This document shows positions 46,766-58,195 of a DNA stretch of 64,000 bases, piece after piece. This stretch comes from Lophius americanus (Eukaryota > Chordata > Actinopteri > Lophiiformes > Lophiidae), in assembly GCA_037951165.1 (NCBI GenBank), contig JBBDHG010000028.1, positions 4,842,501 through 4,906,500 on the forward strand, given 5' to 3'. The notes beneath the pieces were generated by a model. That model was not told where the DNA came from and made no database searches. It saw only the letters and a list, made by a program, of their open reading frames with translations. Both the position numbers and the translations under genes were made by a program. Position 1 is the stretch's first letter, and every line of letters starts with the position of its first letter.

Positions 46766-49700
46766 TACCCTATTGATTAGATAATGTTTCAAAATAAAAC
46801 AGGAAACAGAACCATGGCAACATGAGTTTTTGGTGTACCTTAAAAGGAACCAGCAAGATCTTGAAATCGATTCTAAAAGTAACTTGGAATTAGTGGCTGA
46901 AACAGGGCTGATATAGGCGGTGGCTTTAGCTAAGTGGGTAGAGCAGCTGTCCCTCAACCGGGAGACGCGGGTTCCTGACACAACAATCCGTCGATCCTTG
47001 GTCAAGATCCTGAAGCCTCAGCTCCCCGGGCGCCTCACATGGGCCAGGCCCGCCGACTGCTCCCTCAGGGATGCAGGTGAAATGCAGGGACACATTTCAC
47101 GACAATGTATTGTATGTATGTATTGTGTAACATGTGATAAATAAAGGAAAGATTATTATTATTATTACATGGTCTTGTCTTCTAGTGAGGGAGGAAGGAC
47201 TTCATCTTGGAGATGGTGCTTAATTGATAAAAATAGAGTAAACAACAATAGTTATTTGTGTTTCAAAGGAAAGGTTCCCATCAAATATTACACCCAGGTT
47301 TCTGGCGGCAGGTGTGACATTTGAAGATAGGGGTCAAAGATGTTTCTGTAAGGTAGTGGCGGACTTTGGTGGAGCAAAGGGTATTATTTCTCACATGTTC
47401 TCGTTAAATTTAAGAAGGTGATGTGACACCCAGTACTTTATCTCAGACAGAGGGGGACAGACAGGATTTTGTATTTGATAATAATATGAACCAGTAGCAG
47501 CATATATATGCTAAACCGTAAAGGGCCAAGGATGGAGCCTTGAGGGACACCACAGGTCAGAGGAGCCAATGAGGAGGAGGCATTTGCCATAACAATAGAG
47601 AAAGTCCGATTTTATAAGTGGGATTTGAATCATGTTAAAGGAGTCCCTCTAACGCCCACCATCATCTGTAAGAAAACAGATTTCTGTAAGACTTTTGAAA
47701 GAAACAGTAGTTTAGAGACAGCTCTGAAATTATTAAGATAAGTAGGATCAAGGCTCGGCTTTTGAAGAAGAGGGCGCACTACAGGGTGCTTGAAGGATGA
47801 AGGAAAACAGCCAGAAGAAAAAGAGTTATTGATAATAGATAATAGCTTGGCCATCATGTCCTTTAAAGAGCAAAGTGAGGCTGGAAGGGAGGCCGAGCAG
47901 AGCAGAGGGGCTGCAGTGAGGAGAAGGGGGATTCCCAGCAATGTCGATCTGGAGTTTGATTTAATCTATTTTGTTTATGAAAAGGGACAGGAATTGTGCC
48001 CAAGTGGTCGGGATGAGTTTCTGCATGAGGAAAATTTGAGTTCTAGGTTTACTATGGTTAGAGGTAATGATGGTAGAAAAATATTTAGACCTGGCTTCCT
48101 TCACTGCTCTTTGACACTCTGACATTAGATGTTTCAGGCTTAGAAATGATACAGTCATACGGTCCTTCTTCCATTCCCGTCCTGCTTGTCTGCATTTTCT
48201 TTTGAAACAAGGGTATTCTGGGAGCAGCATCAATTTGCCAGGTTGTTATAGGTGCTATGGAATCAAAAATTGAGATACATGTATTGTTGAAGTTGGCTAG
48301 TTGCTCTTCTGTTGAAAAATGACCTTGATAGTCTCTGCTATGAACAGATGCTGAGGCAAAGGTCCAGTTAAAACAATCAGCTAAGTCAGAATGGAAGACA
48401 TGAAAGGATACATAGGTGGCTACTGTAGGAACTGGAGATTGGAGGGTGGACCTTTGGTCAGATACAATTCAACTAGATTCAAAGATGTCTTTGGTAACTC
48501 CTGTCCGGCGGTTCAGAGACATGACACTGAAATCAGATTCTGAGCAAACATATATTTACAGAAACTCGTGAATCTGATCAGGTTGGATGAGGTCAGAGAT
48601 CATCTCCTGGTTTCAAACTTCCAAACCTCCATCTGGTTGTAGTTGTATGCCAACACGCTGCTCAAGACTTTAATCTGGTTCTAAGGACCCCAAACCATAA
48701 AGAGGAGGTTATGATGCCCTTATTGAGCAGGTGGACATGGGAAACCTACCAAGAACTTCTCTCCTTCTGTATTTTATGGGACTGGAAGTGGAAAGCTGAC
48801 ACGTTAGTGTTAATACTGTGAACTTTGAAGACCTTTGAAGAAGCAGACCGATTGGCCATTGGAGCCACTTAGTGTACAGACTCTTCTCCTTCCTGTCTGA
48901 CAGACCTCAGTGTTTCCGCTCATCCTATCCATGGAGAACCACTGTGGTGTGGAGCAGCAGAAAATCATGGCCCAACACCTTACAAACATCCTGGGTGACA
49001 CGCTGCTGACCTCCCTGCTGGACGGCTCCGTCCCTCAGCACCTTCCTTCACCACAGGTCAGAACCGGTTTCTTCGCTTGTGTATTGATGATACGAATCCG
49101 ATAATATCTTATTCAACTACATTTATTATCTATGAAACACAGAAATGATCTCTGCAGGGAATTACAAAGAGAACAGAACAAGCAGAACCTAAAGTACGGG
49201 ATTGGTTTAGCAAATGATAGCCATCTGTTAACTCAGCCCATTCAGGATAAGAACCATGCGAAACAAGTTCAGGACATGTCCATCAGAGCTGTCCCTCGAG
49301 TACACAACGAGAGAGAACCATAATCCAGTTATCAGACAGTCAGATCACTAGATGTCCCGAATTTAAATAAACCAAAAGAGCCGGAATCAAATTCAGAGGG
49401 AGTGAGATAAACTACAGAGAAACACTAGAGAGAAATGTACAGGAAACAGGAGAAACATTGGGAGCCTGAACATTCTTATCTCATCCCAGCTCATCTCATC
49501 CCATTTCAACTTATCTTATCTCATGGTATCTCAACTCATGTCATATCATTGTGTGTCATCACATTTACAACATCTCATTTCATGTAATCTCAATTTATCT
49601 CATCTTATCCCATGTTATCTCATCCCATTTCATCTTATCTCATTTTATCTCCTCAACGTATCTCATTTCATCTACCCTAAACTGAGCTAATCAAATATTA

Positions 49701-52700
49701 TCTGTTCTCTTTCCATCTAATCTCATTTTATCTCCTAATATATCTCATCTTTTCTTTTCTCAGATTATCTCATCTTTTGCCTTGTCATTTAAACTCATTT
49801 TATCCTATGCTATCACATCTTATGTTTTCTCATCATATTTTATCACATCTTGTCTTATCTTGTTGGAGATAAGATAGGAATGATTCCACCCAGGACTTTG
49901 AAGGACTGTGAAACATATGGAACTACTATGGCTTTTACTTAGAAGATAGAGGAGTCCACCTTCATGAGCAGACACACGTCTAAGTGCCTCGTCAGGCTTC
50001 TACCTGATAAAACTCATTTACTTAACTTTATACAAAAAAATGATGGATACATGATTCTCACACAACTCATCAAAGACAGGACCATTTAAACTTTTATCAG
50101 AGCAGTAAGGAGGTGTAGTGACTGAAGCCCCAACAGAATGTCTCCATCCATCCATCCATCAAGCACTCCTACATACCATACCATGAAAGGATTTAGTTTG
50201 AACTGAAATAAATCTCATCATTCCACTCTTGTTTACTTTGAGATCACCAGAAACTAGATGAAGGGGATTTTTCCTTTCAGGAACTGAGTGGGAAAATTCT
50301 CCTGAAGGCCAAAAAGCTGAGTGGTGTGGAGGACCTCCGAGATGAACCCTTGACAGAGGAAGAGAGTGATGAAGAAGAGATGAATGGTGATGAAGCTGAC
50401 AGCGCATCCACAGTGGAGAGACCAGACCTCAGTGTGACGGTAGAGGAACATTTTCTCACATCTGCAACAGGATCATGACCACATGGAGGGAAAAAAGATT
50501 AAGATAATATAAGATTTATAGAAGAAAGTTTAATTTTGACCAGAGTTAAAATCACATCGTTTCTGAACTTTAATTTGACATTGTTCCAACATTGTTGTTA
50601 TAATGTTATTACTTTATTTTATTTTATTCTCATATTATTCCAACTCTGTATTTGTTATTTTCTATTCTTTTTTAATTATCCAGTTTTACGCACATCCTAT
50701 GTTGCAATTACTTGAACACATCATCAGTGTGGTTTCCTGGACTCATTGGGTGTTTTGGACTTACAAAAGACACCCTCATCCAGACGACCCGACCGAAGTT
50801 GATCAAATCTTGGCCTGTGTTGGTGTTGATGAGATGATGTTCCTGCTCTGCCCTTTGAGGCCCATTCATGAGGAAATGGCCTGCAAATCCTAGACTGCCC
50901 ACTTCTAATGGCATACAAATGGTCCTCCATCTGTTCCTGTGGCAGTCCTCCACCTCCACCTGGGATTATAATGAATTTATTCTTGTAAAAATGTTACTTT
51001 TTGTCAAGAATAAAGTTGCGTTTTATGACAAAAAGTCAGAATATTACATTAAATACTATAAAAGTCTTAATGTTACATTTAATATCACAAAAGTCATAAT
51101 CTTACATTAGATATTATATAAGTCAAAATTTTACAGTAAATATTATGAAACCTCATAAAGAATTATGGTCAAATTATCATTTCTAATGAATCCCATTCTA
51201 AATGTCATCACAATCAGTCAGAGTTTCTGTCACACCAGAAAAATAACCATTATTTACCCTCTGACCTTTGTTCTCCGGGGTCACGTTAACTCTGGACAGT
51301 CCTCATGTTTGATCTGAACAGAGAAGAGTTTGTTTGTTAAATTCTTTCGTGTTTTATTTTCTGCTCCTGCAGAAGGCCAGGTCCAAGCTGTCCCAGGAGC
51401 TCTCGGACCTGGTGGTATACTGCAGGAGTGTGCACTTCCACGGCTTTGAGCACGCTCGTGCACATGCCAGGTGCTACGAGATGTCCTCCTTCTCCGAATC
51501 CAAGGCTAAGAGGTTCTCTAAGGAGCCAGGTAGCTGGAACACCAGGGAGCCTGAAGTGTTTTCTATAAACAGAAGGAGTTGTGGAGGTTGATGTTGGATG
51601 TGTCCTCTCTGCCTGAAAGGATTCATTCAGTACACCAGCAGACAGCTCAGCAGGATCTATCCCAGCGGCCTCAGGACCGACTCCTCCAATTACAACCCTC
51701 AGGAGATGTGGAACCTGGGCTGCCAGATAGGTGAGGAGAAAGTCGTCTGCTTGTTCGACGTAACACTTCCTGTAAAATCACTGATATCAATGTAAGCAGT
51801 GCTGGATAAAGTACTTCACTTCACTTGAGTTTTATGCACTCATACCAATCTGTGAAAATACTCCAAGACAAGTAAAAGACTACAAATTTGTATTTCAATA
51901 AAAGAAAGTAAGTCAATTTACTTTAAGTATCAAGAGTAAAAGTACCCATTTTACCTTTCAGTATTTTACTTTTATATAATATTACTATTATTCCTGCAGT
52001 TAAGTACAGAACTATGCTTCTGCTGTAGATGTTAAAAGACGAAGTAATCTAATGACTTTATACAGCTCATAAGTGAGATACATTGTTTCCACTGAAGGAA
52101 TGATGATATGAAAATTAACTAGTAACTAAATCTGTCAGACAAATGTAGTGAAGTAAAATATGTGAAGTAATATAAAATGGATACACTAAGGTAAAGTATA
52201 AATACTTAAAATCTGTACTTAAGTACAGTACTTGACTAAATGTACTTAGTTACTGTCCATCACTGGGTGCAGGGATGTTTGCATTTACTCCAGATTCTCA
52301 GCTGGACCTTTGTCTGACTGTAAGCCGTAAAGGTTTAAGTAGGTTTAGGAGAACATTGAGCTGTCAGATGGTGGTCTGCTTCTCTGCTGTGATGTTATCA
52401 GTTTAAAGAACTTTCAGATGAACAGAGGCAGCTCCATGAAGACAGGAGACAGAGCCAGATGTCAGAAAGATGTTCCAGGAAATGAAGCAGCTCCATTAAG
52501 AGAGGAGATGGAAACAGATGGGGATGGCTGGCTGCTGCTGATAATGTTCGTCTGAAGCTGGAGCAGTTGGAGAGTTCCTGAGCAGACGGAATGATCCACA
52601 GTGGGCTCCTGAACACAAGAAGAAGCCATCAGAAAAGACCACAATCTGAAGGAATAATTGTCATTTCACCAGGATGTATTTAGTAAGAACTGAAAGCTGC

Positions 52701-54643
52701 CACTGAACATGAGGGGTTCTTCTGGAGATGAGTAGAAGGAGAGTCGGGGCAAAGAACTGCAGAAGGTGGTGAGATGTTGAGGCTCAAGTGTGTGAGGTCC
52801 ACCTCCACACCGACTCATGCAGAGAAGCAGAAAGAGAGAGAACACCAATAGATACCAAACCATGGGTTGGTTGTAATGAATGAGACCAGACAGGCCTAAA
52901 GTTCTGATTAGGTCCAGCTTCTGACGCATGACAAGACAGCTTGATCTTTTACAACTGAATCCACGATGCACGAGTGTTGATCATAACAACAACCTGAAAT
53001 TAGAGCCTTGCAGCTCCTCCTCCTTTGAAGTCCTCTTAAGGCAGTGTGTCACCTGAAGACTAAATAATTACAAACATCCCCTCAGAAAATCTTTAAACAT
53101 GAAAATAGTCCAATAAGAACACAGTAGTGATGCACAAATGGTGTGCTTGATAGCACACCCTCTTCCTGCAGAAGCTCTGCAGATTAGAGTCAGGATCAGA
53201 AAATCACAAAGCCGGAGGAGTTTCTAAAAGCTTCCTGTCTTTGATGCGGTGGAAAAGGTTATTCTCACAGGAGCTCTGACTCCAAGACAGAACCCTCAGC
53301 GTCATCAAACACATAAACTCTTCAACAAAAGACAGAAATCCTTCCTAATTCCATTATTTCTGTGTTCTTCCTTCTCGAAGTGGCTCTGAACTTCCAGACA
53401 GCGGGTCTGGAGATGGATCTGAATGATGGGCTCTTCAGACAGAACGGCTGCTGTGGCTATATCCTCAAACCAGACTTCATGAGGGACGGAACGAGCCGGG
53501 TCAGTCCTGACAGACCAGAGGAGCGGCCCGGATACAGACCACTGCGTCTGTCCATCCAGGTTCTTATGAACTCTGAGCGGGTCTGTGGCTCCAGCAGAAC
53601 CCATCAGCATGTGCAGAGGTCATGTGACACTGGTTCCTTCTCTAATAACTACCTGTTTCTCAGGTGATCAGTGGGCAGCAGCTACCGAAGGTCAGCCAGA
53701 AGGAGGGGTCTATTGTGGACCCTCTGGTCAGAGTGGAAATATATGGGGTTCCACAGGACCAGACCAACGAGGAGACCAGACACATAAATAACAACGGTGA
53801 GGGTCCAGGTGTGATACCAGTCTCACACGAGTTCATTCACATGGTGACATACTCTCTGCTGCCTCCTACTTGCAGGTTTTAACCCTGTGTGGAATGAAAC
53901 CTTAAACTTTGTCATCCACACCCCTGAGCTGGCGCTGCTCCGCTTTGTGGTGGAGGACTACGACAAGGCCTCCAGGAACGACTTCATTGGACAGTTCACA
54001 CTCCCGTTCCTCTGCATCCAGCCCGGTGAGAGCAGGTTCTTTTTGAATCCAATATGCATTCCTCTGAACTAATCTGTTTGTTTTTTTTATAAATCCAAAC
54101 AACGTGTATTTGAGTGACAAACGAATGGATGAATAAACCAACAAACAAATAATTTATATTTCAACAAGGCATCTTGAAAAGCAACAAATTTTGCACAGTT
54201 TCTATCGCAGTAAATAACTCATAAAGGATTCAGCCTTTCGCTCAGAGCTGTGCTCCATCGGTTGAATGGGGGATATGATTATGTTTTCTCTTCCCTTCTT
54301 TCATTTGATAAACAACAGCAGCAGATTGGGATCATTTATGACTGACGGATGAATAATCACTGGCAGAAACGTTTGCACCGTTCTCTCATTGTCAACATGA
54401 CTAAAGTCAGTTTTATGACAAAGTCGGTCAAGATCTCAGCAAACACCACAATGAACCGATGAACCAATGAAAGAATTCATGAAAAAATGAATAGCTAAAT
54501 GAAGGAATAAATGAGAGAAATTGAGAGCTTCTTTTTTTTCTTCTGCAGGATATAGACACGTTCACCTCCTGTCTAAAGACGGGAAGACCATGCCTCCTTC
54601 CTCCCTCTTTGTCAACATCAGCATCTCGCAGCTCACAGAATGA
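40440..54643 (+). CDS. plcd4: Phospholipase C delta 4, complete coding sequence
   Basis: PLC-delta hydrolyses PIP2 to IP3 and diacylglycerol at membranes, controlled by calcium. Coding exons: 40440-40458, 40546-40704, 42970-43198, 44336-44465, 44542-44773, 44899-45100, 45892-46036, 48904-49056, 50281-50439, 51373-51529, 51620-51730, 53381-53559, 53664-53796, 53876-54025, 54549-54643. All phases agree; 750 residues (human 762). Domains: PH, about 15-125, with the phosphoinositide-binding KVKSRSWKKQR; EF-hands with a canonical loop 146-157 (DKNKDGKMDFKE) and a second at 182-193 ending in Gln instead of Glu; X domain with His 304 (SSSHNTYL), Glu 334 and Asp 336 (EVDCWDG), His 349 (VYHGH) and Glu 383; an acidic X-Y linker about 440-475; Y domain with YPSGLRTDSSNYNPQE; C2 domain from about 626. 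All catalytic residues known from PLC-delta1 are present. The assignment to delta 4 rests on sequence plus the usp37-cnot9-plcd4 order. Confidence 0.93.
40968..41165 (+). mobile_element. tRNA-derived SINE in plcd4 intron 2
   Basis: The head has an A box (TAGCTCAGTGGGTAGAGC) and, about 42 bases later, a B box (GGTTCAAGTCC), the internal Pol III promoter layout of tRNA. The body then has GGGTCCTTGAGCAAGACCAT and CTCCCTGGGC. It is too diverged in its stems to be a tRNA gene. Confidence 0.8.
42388..42425. repeat. Perfect hairpin, 17-bp arms, 4-base loop
   Basis: TTGATTCACAGATGTTC at 42388-42404 is perfectly inverted at 42409-42425, with CTGT between. It is in plcd4 intron 2. A MITE core or an RNA hairpin are both possible; no larger inverted repeat was found around it. 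Confidence 0.85.
43500..44300. other. plcd4 intron 3; no feature recognised
   Basis: The intron between 43,199 and 44,335 has a T-rich start and a moderately GC-rich middle (43,650-43,890). I found no conserved block, RNA gene or recognisable repeat in it. Confidence 0.45.
45165..45420. mobile_element. Short interspersed element in plcd4 intron 6
   Basis: ATTACCTCTGCCAAGAGGGG AGGTCATG followed by TTTGTCTTTCTGTGCGTCTG is a phrase pair that recurs in teleost genomes next to short non-autonomous elements. The ends could not be fixed. A (TG)n run at 45,855-45,890 precedes exon 7. Confidence 0.4.
46225..46765. repeat. ACAG-rich microsatellite and short tandem repeats
   Basis: A block of GGGAACAAGGCACAGGT-like units (46,225-46,330) is followed by (ACAG)n and (GACA)n runs to 46,765. 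The minus strand shows Cys/Leu/Ser/Val-rich ORFs (CLSVCLSV) that are translations of this repeat and are not genes. It lies in plcd4 intron 7. Confidence 0.9.
46914..47165 (+). mobile_element. tRNA-derived SINE with ATT tail
   Basis: The head has GGCTTTAGCTAAGTGGGTAG AGC (A-box-like) and GGAGACGCGGGTTCCTG (degenerate B box). The body has GGTCAAGATCCTGAAGCCTC and CTCCCCGGGCGCC, and the tail has GTATTGTATGTATGTATTGT, AAATAAAGG and (ATT)n. The layout matches the copies at 40,968 and 29,655. Confidence 0.75.
47180..48480 (-). mobile_element. L2-type LINE remnant in plcd4 intron 7
   Basis: On the minus strand: a pre-RT region (FNNTCISIFDSIAPITT-like, then KHLMSECQRAVKEARSKYF), an RT finger region (SSGCFPSSFKHPVVRPLLQK and LNNFRAVSKLLFLSKVLQK) and the palm motif CGVPQGSILGPLRFSIYM near 47,550. 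The YADD block is deleted or shifted. It is antisense to plcd4. Several frame breaks show it is inactive. Confidence 0.85.
49480..49875. repeat. Degenerate (TCTCA)n array
   Basis: About 400 bases of loosely repeated CATCTCATCTCAT and TTATCTCAT phrases with a mostly 5- or 10-base rhythm. It lies in plcd4 intron 8. Confidence 0.85.
51797..52265. mobile_element. hAT-like MITE in plcd4 intron 11
   Basis: It starts CAGTGCTGGATAAAGTACTT and ends TACTTAGTTACTGTCCATCA CTG, so the ends are inverted (CAGTG...CACTG) with related inner sequence. The interior is rich in AAGTA and TACTT words (AAGTAAAAGTAC), a well-known look of an abundant teleost MITE. No 8-bp target duplication was visible. Confidence 0.65.
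52300..53370. other. plcd4 intron 11, right part; no feature recognised
   Basis: I saw no conserved block on either strand. A few open minus-strand frames lack homology and splice context. The segment runs directly into exon 12. Confidence 0.45.
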
Positions 54644-54894
54644 GGTCAGAGGTCACAGCAGAGATGGGGGTTAGTCTTCATTTTCATGATGGAGAACAGC
54701 TTCATCATCTAGAACATTTCAAACTAGCCTGAACCTCTTTGGCTCCTTGCAAACCTGCATATCCGTTGGCTCCCGTTCTGCCCGGGTCAGAAACCACATG
54801 TGGTTTGGTCATCAGTAAAATGTTGGAGATGACCAGCCGCCTCCTGTCTGATAGAAATGATTGTTTATAAAGAGATGATTAGATGTATGTTAGT

Positions 54895-55378
54895 ATTTCA
54901 GGAAGCAGGCTTAGTGGAAACTCCTAGTTGGATAAGCTAGAGATGAGTTTCCCTGAGCTCTGGGTCAGTTACCACAGTAACTTATTCTGTGAACCTAACT
55001 TGCTCTCTGGCAGATTTACTTTAAGTAAGCCTGAGTTTGATCCTGAATCCTCCTCCTTCTCAGACTGAGCCTGGGGTTGGAATCCTGGAGCGTTTTAAGA
55101 TTAAATATAAAATTCTTAATCAGCGTGAAGTATGGCAACCAATCCCTCCCACCATCTCCCTGGTTGCCATAGGGAAAGACAATATCTGAGCTCCATTGAT
55201 GATTGGTCTTTTAAGTACGCGTACACCTTTTCAATTCTGTGTTAACCAACTCTGAGTTGATTGAACCTATTCATATCAGCTGTTCTGAAACTGGAGTTTC
55301 TCATCTCAGGCTTGGTCAAGCTTGGGCTCAGTCACTAACTCAGAGTAAGTTAAGCCCACTTCTTGAGATACCCCCTGA
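54895..55378. mobile_element. DNA element, copy 2, in the plcd4 3' region
   Basis: The left end (TATTTCAGGAAGCAGGCTTA GTGGAAACTCC) and the right end (TTTCTCATCTCAGGCTTGGT ... CTTGAGATACCCCCTG) match the ends of the element at 25,628-26,628. Interior phrases also match, including GGTTGCCATAGGG and GAGCTCCATTGATGATTGG. It lies 250 bases beyond the plcd4 stop, so it is probably part of the 3' UTR. Confidence 0.65.
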
Positions 55379-55770
55379 TGTCACTCTTTTATGTGCTCAT
55401 TTAAAACCAACGAAAAGCTTTTTTCTCATTATGTTCTATTTTATGAGCATAATCTTTTCTCAATGTCCCACAATGCCTTACACTGATCCTCCTGGTTTAT
55501 CAGTAAAAACAGATTTAATGCTGATGATTTCAGAACCTCTCTGGCCTCCAGAGTTCACACCTCTTCTCTTTGCTGAAGTTCCTCCTGCATATCCACATAT
55601 ATTACAGAATTCTTCTCCACCTGCAGGAATGAATATATTAAGCTCCAGCCTCTTATGAACAGCGCTCTACCTCTCCTGCCTGATGAACTTCCAGGAGGAC
55701 CTGCTGTTTGTTCCTGGAGGAACGTTTAACAGTAGGCGATGCTGGTCAGAGGTGGAGGTTTGTTCCCTCC

Positions 55771-55776
55771 AATAAA
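55771..55776 (+). other. Candidate poly(A) signal of plcd4
   Basis: AATAAATAAA lies about 1.13 kb after the stop codon. A second cluster (AAATAAATAAACAAAAA) near 56,159 is an alternative. Transcript data would be needed to choose. Confidence 0.35.
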
Positions 55777-56194
55777 TAAACTTAAAGAATTTTATCAGCA
55801 GAGAAGCTTCTGCTCCCGTCAATCTGTGTTCTAGAAACCTTTTGTTTCTTCTGTTCTGTTTATTTTCTGATGAACACATGCAATATGTTCTCCTCAGTAG
55901 TTAAAAAGTTACATTTATTTGTTAAATTTCACTTCATAAACATGAATTTACAGTGAAAAAAAAAATTGAATTTTTTGTCGACAATATCTTCCTCTGAAAA
56001 TAGAAAAATCTGTTGATGTTTTTATGGGATTAGTTTTATTTAGCCCTCCTTAGCCATTGATAGATTTATTTATTTACTTATGTTCGTGTCTCCTCTCTCT
56101 GTAGATTGTTTTTATATTTGATTGATCTGTTTATTCATGTTCGTTGAGATTCTAAATGAAATAAATAAACAAAAATAATTGGTGCCTGACGATG

Positions 56195-56632
56195 AACTAC
56201 AGCCTCCACCTTCAGCTCCACATCGGCTCCAACTCTTCTTCATCCACCTTCATCTCCACATCTGCTCCAACTGTTCTTCATCCACCTTCAGCTCAACATC
56301 GGCTCCGATAGTTCTTCATCTACCTTCATCTCCACATCTGCTCTAACTGTTCTTAATCCACCATCATCTCCACGTTGGCTCCAACTCTTCTTCATCCACC
56401 TACCTCTCCACATCTGCTCCAACTCTTCTTCATCCAACTTCATCTCCACATCAGCTCCAATAGTTCTTCATCCACCTTCATCTCCACATCTGCTCTAACT
56501 GTTCTTCATCCACCTTCATCTCCACATCGGCTCCGATAGTTCTTCATCTACCTTCATCTCCACATCTGCTCTAACTGTTCTTAATCCACCATCATCCCCA
56601 CATTGGCTCCAACTCTTCTTCATTCACATTGG
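56195..56632 (+). repeat. About 38-bp minisatellite
   Basis: About 11 units of the type CATCTCCACATCTGCTCCAA CTGTTCTTCATCCACCTT, with variants (CATCGGCTCCGATAG). It lies between plcd4 and the hAT element. It shares period length but not sequence with the array at 416-1058. Confidence 0.85.
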
Positions 56633-57018
56633 GGCGCCGTTAGTAAAGTTTCAGACGCTGACATTACAGCAACAAACATTTGACCACGTTAAAAAGTGGT
56701 CATTTTTTTCATTGCATTTTTACCAGACTTTTGAACAATTCTTCCTATCTATTAAATGTTTAATTTAAAAATTCCATGTAAATGCTAAATTTAAATTTTA
56801 AATCTCAATCTAAGTGTTGCATCTAAATGTAAAATGTTAATTCCCAATGTTGAGTCTTAATGCTAAATTTAAATTTTGAATCTAAATCTAGACGTTAAAT
56901 ACAAACCTCAATGTTAAATCTAAATGTGAATTCCAAATGTTTTGAAAATATGCTAATTGACAATGCCCTATATGCAAACAGCATCCCACATCAGAGGCAA
57001 ATGTGTGGAGCAGCTCCA

Positions 57019-57949
57019 CAGTGTCGCCAGATAAATGATAATTATTGTACTAATGCGATAGTTTCTGGGCCTATATGACATACGAGAAATACTTTTAAAA
57101 AAGGCCAATAATACAATACTTTTGGCATTTCCGTGTACCAAAAAAATCCCTGTTGTTTTGATTTACGTGATCACCCGCACATAAACAGAAACCGATACCT
57201 GCTCACACTCGATCAGCTGATACCTGGCTGGTTCCCCCTCACTGCAACTCACATCAGCAGCGTTCAGCTCATGTTTGTTTGTGCAGCTTCACTGGCACCG
57301 CAATAAACTTAAAAAACAAGTGAACAGAAGTTCGGACTTGGCGGAAAAATCGAGAGTTCGGTAGCATAGACACAGACACCGGTAAGACAAACAAAGCAAC
57401 CCCGCTGGGCACATCTGCTTTATCGCCCTGCCTGGGAGTAAGACCCTACATTTAAGGAATACTTTCATATGCAATGTAAGATGTTTCTCCAAGTTGCCTG
57501 TGAGGAAATTAAGAAATGTTTTAACTTTAATGACCCAGTCCTAACCAAAAATTGAGTGCCTCCTCCTGCCATCGTGATTGACGCACAATCACGATCACTA
57601 TATCCATCTCTGTTCCCTCTGATGCAAGCTGTGCCTCGCATTCTGGACATGGCCGATACAGACGGTGATCAGGTAATAGATAATGAGTGGAGAAAGATGG
57701 CCTGAATGAACCTGCCAAAGCTCCAAAGAGATGATGTGGATGAATTCTGGTATAATGCCTTAATAATGAAAGACATGGGCGGGAACCACGTGTTTAAGCA
57801 CTTGTCATCATTTGTGCTCGATGTACTTGTTTCCCACATTCAAAAACCTCATGTGAGCGCGTTTTCTCAAAAGTGAACTTTGATCAAAAACTTTGATCAA
57901 AACCAAGCCTCGTATAAATACGATAATTATCGTATATCTGGTAACACTG
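57019..57949 (+). mobile_element. hAT transposon remnant, internally deleted, with TIRs
   Basis: The left end CAGTGTCGCCAGATAAATGA TAATTATTGTA is matched in inverted order by CGATAATTATCGTATATCTG GTAACACTG at the right end, giving about 30-bp imperfect TIRs starting CAGTG as in hAT elements. Inside, the plus strand encodes a decayed transposase C-terminus: EEIKKCFNFNDPVL, VPRILDMADTDGDQVIDNEW, DDVDEFWYNALIMKDM and the dimerisation-type block LSSFVLDVLVSHIQKPHVSA. The N-terminal and central catalytic parts are missing. Flanking 8-mers do not match, so no target duplication was recovered. Confidence 0.8.
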
Positions 57950-58195
57950 GTCGGGTTAGTGTAGTCCCTCAGACTTGATCTGCATTGACAGAAAAATGCG
58001 AGGGACCCCGATTTGGAGATGGGAGGAGGGCATTAATCCAGCATACTTAATTTGTACAGCTTGCAATACAATTCAATATATTGGTTACTGTGCTTCGACC
58101 CATAGGGCGACTGTATTCGGTTTTCTGTCCAATTAGCAACTGAGATTGGATTGGATATATTTTCACGCCAAGCCTCGTATAAATTTGATAATTAG

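Noticed and set aside
46149..47005. Minus-strand ORFs of 118-176 residues rich in CLSV repeats
   Set aside because: They translate an (ACAG)n microsatellite.
52666..52971. A 101-residue minus-strand ORF in plcd4 intron 11
   Set aside because: There is no conserved motif, splice pattern or homologue that I recognise.
55239..55658. A 139-residue plus-strand ORF after plcd4
   Set aside because: It starts inside the inverted-repeat DNA element and runs into 3' UTR-like sequence. There is no homology.
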